Of a DNA stretch of 10,896 nt, positions 6,820 through 10,896 are shown piece after piece. The notes under the pieces were generated by a model. That model was not told the DNA's origin and made no database searches. It saw nothing but the letters and a program-made list of their open reading frames with translations. A program made the position numbers and the translations under genes. This stretch comes from Campylobacterota bacterium (lineage in GTDB: Bacteria; Campylobacterota; Campylobacteria; Campylobacterales; Sulfurovaceae), in NCBI GenBank assembly GCA_015488875.1, contig WFMX01000130.1:1-10896 (forward strand), read 5' to 3'. Within the stretch, counting starts at the first letter, position 1; each line of letters starts with the position of its first letter.

Positions 6820-9525
6820 CTACTTCAACTCACTCCAGCTGCTACCTATGGAGACAGAACACTCTAGTGGTACATCCAACTTATAAATATGTGCCATGGT
6901 GTATGCAAATCTCTCACCTATCTCCTCTGCCCTCTCCTCTACTACTTCAAAGATAAGCTCATCATGTATCTGCAGTAACATGGAGGCAGGTAGATTCTCC
7001 TCCTTGATGATGCTATCTATATCTAGCATAGATAGCTTTATGAGATCCGCTGCTGAGCCTTGAAATATAGTATTGACCCCTTCTCTTAAAAAAGATGCTT
7101 TTTGCATGCCATTGGCACTACTATAATCAAATATTCGTCTCCTGCCTAGAAGAGTCTCTACAAATCCCATATCTTTGACCTTTTCGTGTATACCCTCCAA
7201 GAAATTTTTGACTGTAGGAAATGATGCGAAATAGCTCGTGATGATATCTTTGGCTTCGCTAGTGGTGATACCTAGCTCATCAGATAGCTTACGGCTACCC
7301 ATACCATATAGAAGACCAAAGTTGATAGATTTGGCGAAGCTTCTCTTCTCTTTGGCATTATCCTCTCCAAATAGCTTGATGGCAGTAGCCATATGTATAT
7401 CACTACCTTTCTCAAAAGCCTCCATCAAAGCACTATCTTGCGAAAAGTGTGCCAATAGTCGCAACTCTATCTGAGAGTAGTCAATACTGACTAGCTTATA
7501 TCCATTTTTTGCTATGAATGCCTCTCTTACACTTCTACCTAGTGGTGATCTCACTGGGATATTTTGCAAGTTTGGATCTCTGGAGCTAAGTCGTCCTGTG
7601 GCTGTGCCTGTTTGCAAAAATGATGTATAGATACGACTTTTTGGATCTTTTTTTGCCAATTTTAGTAGAGGGTTGATATATGTAGACAAGATCTTTTGAT
7701 TTTCTCTGTATGAGAGTATTTTCTCTATGATGGGGTGTTCATCTTTGAGTGATAGCAATACCGCCTCATTGGTGCTATATCCTGTTTTTGTCTTTTTGCC
7801 ACCTTTGAGTCCTAACTTTTGAAATAGTATACTGCCTAGTTGTTGTGTTGATCGGATATTAAATTCACTAGCACTTAGCTCATATATCTCTGCGGTAAGC
7901 TCTTGCAGAGAATGGGTAAGTTTGGTCTCTAAATTTTTTAGATTGTATTGGCTCACTTTTATACCCCGACTCTCCATGTCTATGAGTGTATTGACAAATG
8001 GATATTCTATGGTTTTAGCTTCATTTAGTAGATGTTCCAAACTAGCCAACTCCATAGCCTTTTTGATAGCAAAATACAGTAGCCTTGTCATCCATGCATC
8101 TTCGGCAGCGTAGAAAGTAGCTTCATCTATATCTACAGATGAGAAATCTTCTCCTTTTTTGACCATCTCTTTGAACGGCTTCATCTCATATTTGAAATAC
8201 TTTTGGGCGAGTGCATCTAGCCCCACCTTTGTGCCAGGGTTGCTCAGCCATGCCATTATCATCGTATCGGCATATGGGACTATCTTTTCAAAATTGAATA
8301 AATTATATATCAATGATAGATCAAATTTGAGATTTTGCCCTACTACCTTATGACCAAGGAGTCTTCGCAGTGCTTTTTTGGCATCATCTATAGATACTTG
8401 ATTATCTACACCCAAATAGTTGTGTCCTATCGGTACATAATATGCCTTATCATCATCCACACAAAAGCTAAATCCTACCATTTTGGCAACTTTAGTATCT
8501 AATCCTGTAGTCTCTGTGTCAAACGCCACTATAGCATCACTACCTATGGAGTCTATGACCTCTTGTAGACTCTCCATAGTATCTAGCTTGATAGCTTCAA
8601 ATGATAAGTTATGCTTTGGTTTGGCAGGCTCGACATCATCAGCGAAGAGCTTAGATGGTGACTCATCTACTCCCACCATAGCCTTTTTGATAGCCTGTTT
8701 CATCTCATATCTTTCGAAGTCATCTATGAGGACAGAGAGATAGTTTTTCTCTTCAAACTTGAAGCTCTCGAAGTCACAAGCCTTAAATACATCACTTTTT
8801 AGTCTCACTAAATCACGAGAGGTAAATGCCATATTTTTATGCTCTAGCAGTAATTTTTTGATCCTAGGAGTGCCTGCATTATCTATATCGGCGTAGATAT
8901 TTTCTAGCGTATGATACTCATTGATCAGCTTTGATGCCCCTTTGACACCTATGCCCTTGACACCTGGTACATTGTCGGCACTATCACCTACTATAGCTTG
9001 GAAGTCTACGAAATCCCTAGGGTGTACACCAAATTTCTCTATACAGGCCTCGCTATCTATATCTCTCTTTTTTACTACATCGACTATAGTGACTCTGCCA
9101 TCATCTATGAGCTGATAGAGATCTTTGTCATGTGATACTATACGGACACTCATACCCTCCTCTAATGCCATCTTGGTGACGGTGGTGATGATATCATCCG
9201 CTTCATACCCATCTCGTGATAGATTAGCAAATCCCATCTCCTCTATCCAATCTATAGCGATAGGTAGTTGCTTTATGAGATCTTCTGGTGGTGCTGGTCT
9301 GTTGGCTTTGTACTCTGGGTAGATATCACTTCTAAATGTCTTGCCTTTGCTGTCAAGTGCAAAGATGATATAATCTGTAGTATGATCTTTTTTGAGTGAA
9401 TCTATGAGATTTACAAATCCTGTCAATAGTCCTGTCGGAAACCCATCGGAGTTGCGTAGTGGTGGTAGTGCGAAGTAAGAGCGAAAGAAAAATCCAAATG
9501 TATCTATAATAGTGATAGTTTTCAA
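6820..9525 (-). CDS. polA: DNA polymerase I with 5'-nuclease, proofreading and polymerase domains
   Basis: A 901-residue enzyme for Okazaki fragment maturation and repair synthesis, close to the 928 residues of the E. coli protein. The 5'-nuclease domain (about 1-285) keeps metal ligands D8, D58, E108/D110/D111, D133/D135 and D181/D184. The 3'-5' exonuclease domain (about 310-490) has all catalytic residues: D336 and E338 in FDTETTGLD, D402 in GQNLKFDLS, and Y472/D476 in YAAEDAW. The polymerase domain has motif A with D682 (IDYSQIELRLLAHF), the O-helix R728/K732/F736/Y740, and motif C H854-D855-E856. The start is TTG, with AAGG eight bases upstream; the next internal methionines would destroy the nuclease domain. 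It is separated from its neighbours by 136 and 175 bases and probably has its own promoter. Confidence 0.98.
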   Translation of the reverse strand: MKTITIIDTFGFFFRSYFALPPLRNSDGFPTGLLTGFVNLIDSLKKDHTTDYIIFALDSKGKTFRSDIYPEYKANRPAPPEDLIKQLPIAIDWIEEMGFANLSRDGYEADDIITTVTKMALEEGMSVRIVSHDKDLYQLIDDGRVTIVDVVKKRDIDSEACIEKFGVHPRDFVDFQAIVGDSADNVPGVKGIGVKGASKLINEYHTLENIYADIDNAGTPRIKKLLLEHKNMAFTSRDLVRLKSDVFKACDFESFKFEEKNYLSVLIDDFERYEMKQAIKKAMVGVDESPSKLFADDVEPAKPKHNLSFEAIKLDTMESLQEVIDSIGSDAIVAFDTETTGLDTKVAKMVGFSFCVDDDKAYYVPIGHNYLGVDNQVSIDDAKKALRRLLGHKVVGQNLKFDLSLIYNLFNFEKIVPYADTMIMAWLSNPGTKVGLDALAQKYFKYEMKPFKEMVKKGEDFSSVDIDEATFYAAEDAWMTRLLYFAIKKAMELASLEHLLNEAKTIEYPFVNTLIDMESRGIKVSQYNLKNLETKLTHSLQELTAEIYELSASEFNIRSTQQLGSILFQKLGLKGGKKTKTGYSTNEAVLLSLKDEHPIIEKILSYRENQKILSTYINPLLKLAKKDPKSRIYTSFLQTGTATGRLSSRDPNLQNIPVRSPLGRSVREAFIAKNGYKLVSIDYSQIELRLLAHFSQDSALMEAFEKGSDIHMATAIKLFGEDNAKEKRSFAKSINFGLLYGMGSRKLSDELGITTSEAKDIITSYFASFPTVKNFLEGIHEKVKDMGFVETLLGRRRIFDYSSANGMQKASFLREGVNTIFQGSAADLIKLSMLDIDSIIKEENLPASMLLQIHDELIFEVVEERAEEIGERFAYTMAHIYKLDVPLECSVSIGSSWSELK

Positions 9526-9533
9526 TGTATAAG

Positions 9534-9537
9534 CCTT
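9534..9537 (-). promoter_or_regulatory. Ribosome binding site of polA supporting a TTG start
   Basis: AAGG on the minus strand ends eight bases before the TTG at 9525. No ATG or GTG in frame lies between them, and the residues that follow match the PolA N-terminus, so TTG is taken as the start. Confidence 0.6.
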
Positions 9538-9552
9538 AAATTTTATCTGCTA

Positions 9553-9581
9553 ATGATAGCATAAATTGTATATCTTGGCGA
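9553..9581 (-). promoter_or_regulatory. Predicted polA promoter with extended -10
   Basis: TATCAT (9558-9553) preceded by TGC forms an extended -10 element; a weak -35 (TCGCCA, 9581-9576) lies 17 bases upstream. Transcription would start near 9546, about 20 bases before the start codon. A small dyad TGCTA/TAGCA (9548-9561) overlaps the -10. The match is moderate and read-through from the exonuclease genes is also possible. Confidence 0.45.
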
Positions 9582-9661
9582 TGATATTGTTTTTGTAGAA
9601 CAACATCTTACTCTAACAATCAACTTTACAACAATGAAAAATTATTTTTACCCCATGATAT

Positions 9662-10417
9662 CTACAGATATAGCTCCAATGTATACTGCATATCATCATC
9701 TAATTTGAGATTGTCGTACATCCACTCTATATATCTGTAGTCGTTATGTGCTATCTCCTCAATATGATCACCTTTGTACTTGCCAAAAGCAAATCTCTCT
9801 ATCCTGACAGGCGTAGAGGAGAGGTGGATGAGTTTTTGGACTATCTCATCCTCATCTTTGCATCCATGTTTGCTCTCTACTTGTGATGAGAGTCTGTGTA
9901 GAAGTAGCTTCATCACCACTACATCACTCAGTGCCTCATGTGGCATGATATCCATGCCTAGCATTTGTCCGATCATAAACTCATCCTTGTATAGACCCAA
10001 TCTATATCTAAGATATTGCAGTCTATAAGCATCTAAGTCAGCAAATAGATGCTTGGTGCATCTGAGAGTATCTATGATCTTCATATCTATATCTATACCC
10101 TCTCGCTTTAGCATAGATATATCTGATGGAGCATCATGGGCTATCAATACATTGTCGATACAGTTCAGTTCTTGGAGGCTTTTGTATCCATCTGTAGATG
10201 TAAGCTCTCTCTTGCCTACCAACATCTCTGGAGTGATATGGTGTACCTCTATAGCCTCATACATCATCACTTTATTACTACTGTTTAGCTCATTGTATAT
10301 CTCTATCTCATCACTTTGCAGTGAGCCATGTAAAATCATCATACCTAGCTGTATGATGGCATCATCTGCTCTGTTGCCTGTGGCTTCTATGTCGCATAGT
10401 ATATATTTTTTACTCAT
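9662..10417 (-). CDS. DnaQ-family (DEDDh) 3'-5' exonuclease with ExoX-like C-terminal module
   Basis: A protein of 251 residues when started at the ATG at 10417; a TTG one codon upstream is less likely. It is a predicted 3'-5' exonuclease of the DEDDh type. All five catalytic residues are visible: D9 and E11 in LCDIEATG, D99 in IAHDAPSDISML, and H160 and D165 in MPHEALSDVVVM. After a helical linker, residues about 203-235 (RFAFGKYKGDHIEEI then RYIEWMY) resemble the C-terminal domain of exodeoxyribonuclease X, thought to help hold the nucleic acid. The start overlaps the preceding paralogue's stop as TGATG, with no clear ribosome binding site, so re-initiation is likely. It is not the polymerase III epsilon subunit by its C-terminus. 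The substrate (DNA or RNA) is unknown. polA follows after 136 bases. Confidence 0.88.
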   Translation of the reverse strand: MSKKYILCDIEATGNRADDAIIQLGMMILHGSLQSDEIEIYNELNSSNKVMMYEAIEVHHITPEMLVGKRELTSTDGYKSLQELNCIDNVLIAHDAPSDISMLKREGIDIDMKIIDTLRCTKHLFADLDAYRLQYLRYRLGLYKDEFMIGQMLGMDIMPHEALSDVVVMKLLLHRLSSQVESKHGCKDEDEIVQKLIHLSSTPVRIERFAFGKYKGDHIEEIAHNDYRYIEWMYDNLKLDDDMQYTLELYL

Positions 10418-10896
10418 CAATGACGACTATTTCTAATGTTCTCTAATGTATAAAATAGATCTTTGTTGAACTTGGAATCGTTGCTATCCCTCTGCTTTTT
10501 TTGCTCCCTGTATAGCCAGTCTATCCAGCCAGAATCTATCTGCTCTATCTCGGCGATACTCTTGCCACTATGTTTGCCAAAATTTATCACCTTGATCTCT
10601 ATAGGCTCTTGTGTAAGTGCTACCATTTTTTGCATTATCTCTTCGTAGCCCTGGAGGTTGTATCTCTCCATTATCTTTTTGTATATCTCTCTGAGTAGGA
10701 GTTTGAGTATCAGCACATCACCTATAGCATCATGTGCTTTGATCTCTACACCAAACTTAGCAGCTTCACTCTCCTCCTCGTCTTTAGAAAATAGCATATA
10801 TCTAAAGCTCTGTAGCTTATGGTTGGGTACTTTGTAGCCATTGATCTCCTCACCTATCTCATAGAGATGCTTTACGCATTGTAGAGTATCTATGAG
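10417..10896 (-). CDS. DnaQ-family exonuclease paralogue (partial, 5' end beyond window)
   Basis: The frame is open from the right edge to the stop, 159 codons, and the start lies outside the window; the internal ATG at 10797 is not the true start. The fragment aligns with the next gene: LIDTLQCVKH against IIDTLRCTKH, and AHDAIGDVLILKLLL against PHEALSDVVVMKLLL, so the DEDDh histidine (fragment residue 55) and last aspartate (60) are present. The first three catalytic acids would be off-window. The C-terminal ExoX-like module is present as INFGKHSGKSIAEIE and GWIDWLY (about 104-129). The product is clearly a tandem duplicate, though well diverged. Catalytic completeness cannot be judged here. 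Confidence 0.85.
   Translation of the reverse strand, partial: LIDTLQCVKHLYEIGEEINGYKVPNHKLQSFRYMLFSKDEEESEAAKFGVEIKAHDAIGDVLILKLLLREIYKKIMERYNLQGYEEIMQKMVALTQEPIEIKVINFGKHSGKSIAEIEQIDSGWIDWLYREQKKQRDSNDSKFNKDLFYTLENIRNSRH

Noticed and set aside
9637..9650. AAAAAT/ATTTTT symmetry after the exonuclease gene, considered as an intrinsic terminator
   Set aside because: There is no GC-containing stem, so it is unlikely to pause RNA polymerase; it reads as simple AT-rich spacer.
10053..10436. Plus-strand open frame of 127 codons opposite the complete exonuclease gene
   Set aside because: The opposing gene has all DEDDh catalytic residues, while this frame is a low-complexity serine/isoleucine string with no recognisable motif.
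10417..10797. A 126-residue stand-alone protein starting at the ATG at 10797
   Set aside because: The same frame continues without a stop to the window edge and the upstream residues match the paralogous exonuclease, so the ATG is internal.

Overview
The window looks like chromosomal DNA from a Campylobacterota (epsilonproteobacterial) genome, possibly Sulfurovum- or Sulfurimonas-like. This is an inference from the AT-rich composition, the heavy use of ATA, CTA and AGA/AGT codons, the style of the PolA N-terminus, and the dense co-directional layout. All eleven genes that can be supported lie on the minus strand, so transcription runs from the right edge (10896) to the left edge (1). No tRNA, rRNA, CRISPR array, insertion sequence or other mobile element is visible, and no gene-free stretch exceeds 300 bases.

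Right part (10896 to 6820), DNA metabolism: two tandem DnaQ-type (DEDDh) exonuclease paralogues, the first cut by the window edge, overlap by one base as TGATG. Both carry a short C-terminal module resembling that of exodeoxyribonuclease X. After a 136-base spacer with a plausible promoter comes polA, a full-length DNA polymerase I that starts at TTG and keeps 5'-nuclease, proofreading and polymerase active-site residues.

Middle (6819 to 4630): a 175-base intergenic region holds the best promoter of the window (-35 TTGATG, 16-base spacer, extended -10 TGC-TATAAT), with an imperfect dyad over it and a separate perfect 14-bp palindrome upstream. It drives an unrecognised 198-residue soluble protein, followed 26 bases later by gdhA (NADP-type glutamate dehydrogenase).

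Left part (4620 to 1): nine bases after gdhA starts a tightly packed Mrp/Mbh-type cation/proton antiporter cluster in the order mrpF, mrpG, MbhD-like (DUF4040), MbhE-MrpB fusion, mrpC, mrpD, and a second MrpD/NuoM-like antiporter subunit that runs off the window. Most junctions overlap by ATGA. The order matches the archaeal membrane-bound hydrogenase (Mbh) antiporter module rather than a classical Mrp operon beginning with a large fused MrpA. MrpE and any NuoL-like MrpA would have to lie beyond the left edge or elsewhere.

Read together, the leftward unit probably co-expresses ammonium assimilation into glutamate with a multi-subunit Na+(K+)/H+ antiporter, which could couple glutamate supply to cation and pH homeostasis. 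This link is inferred from gene order only.
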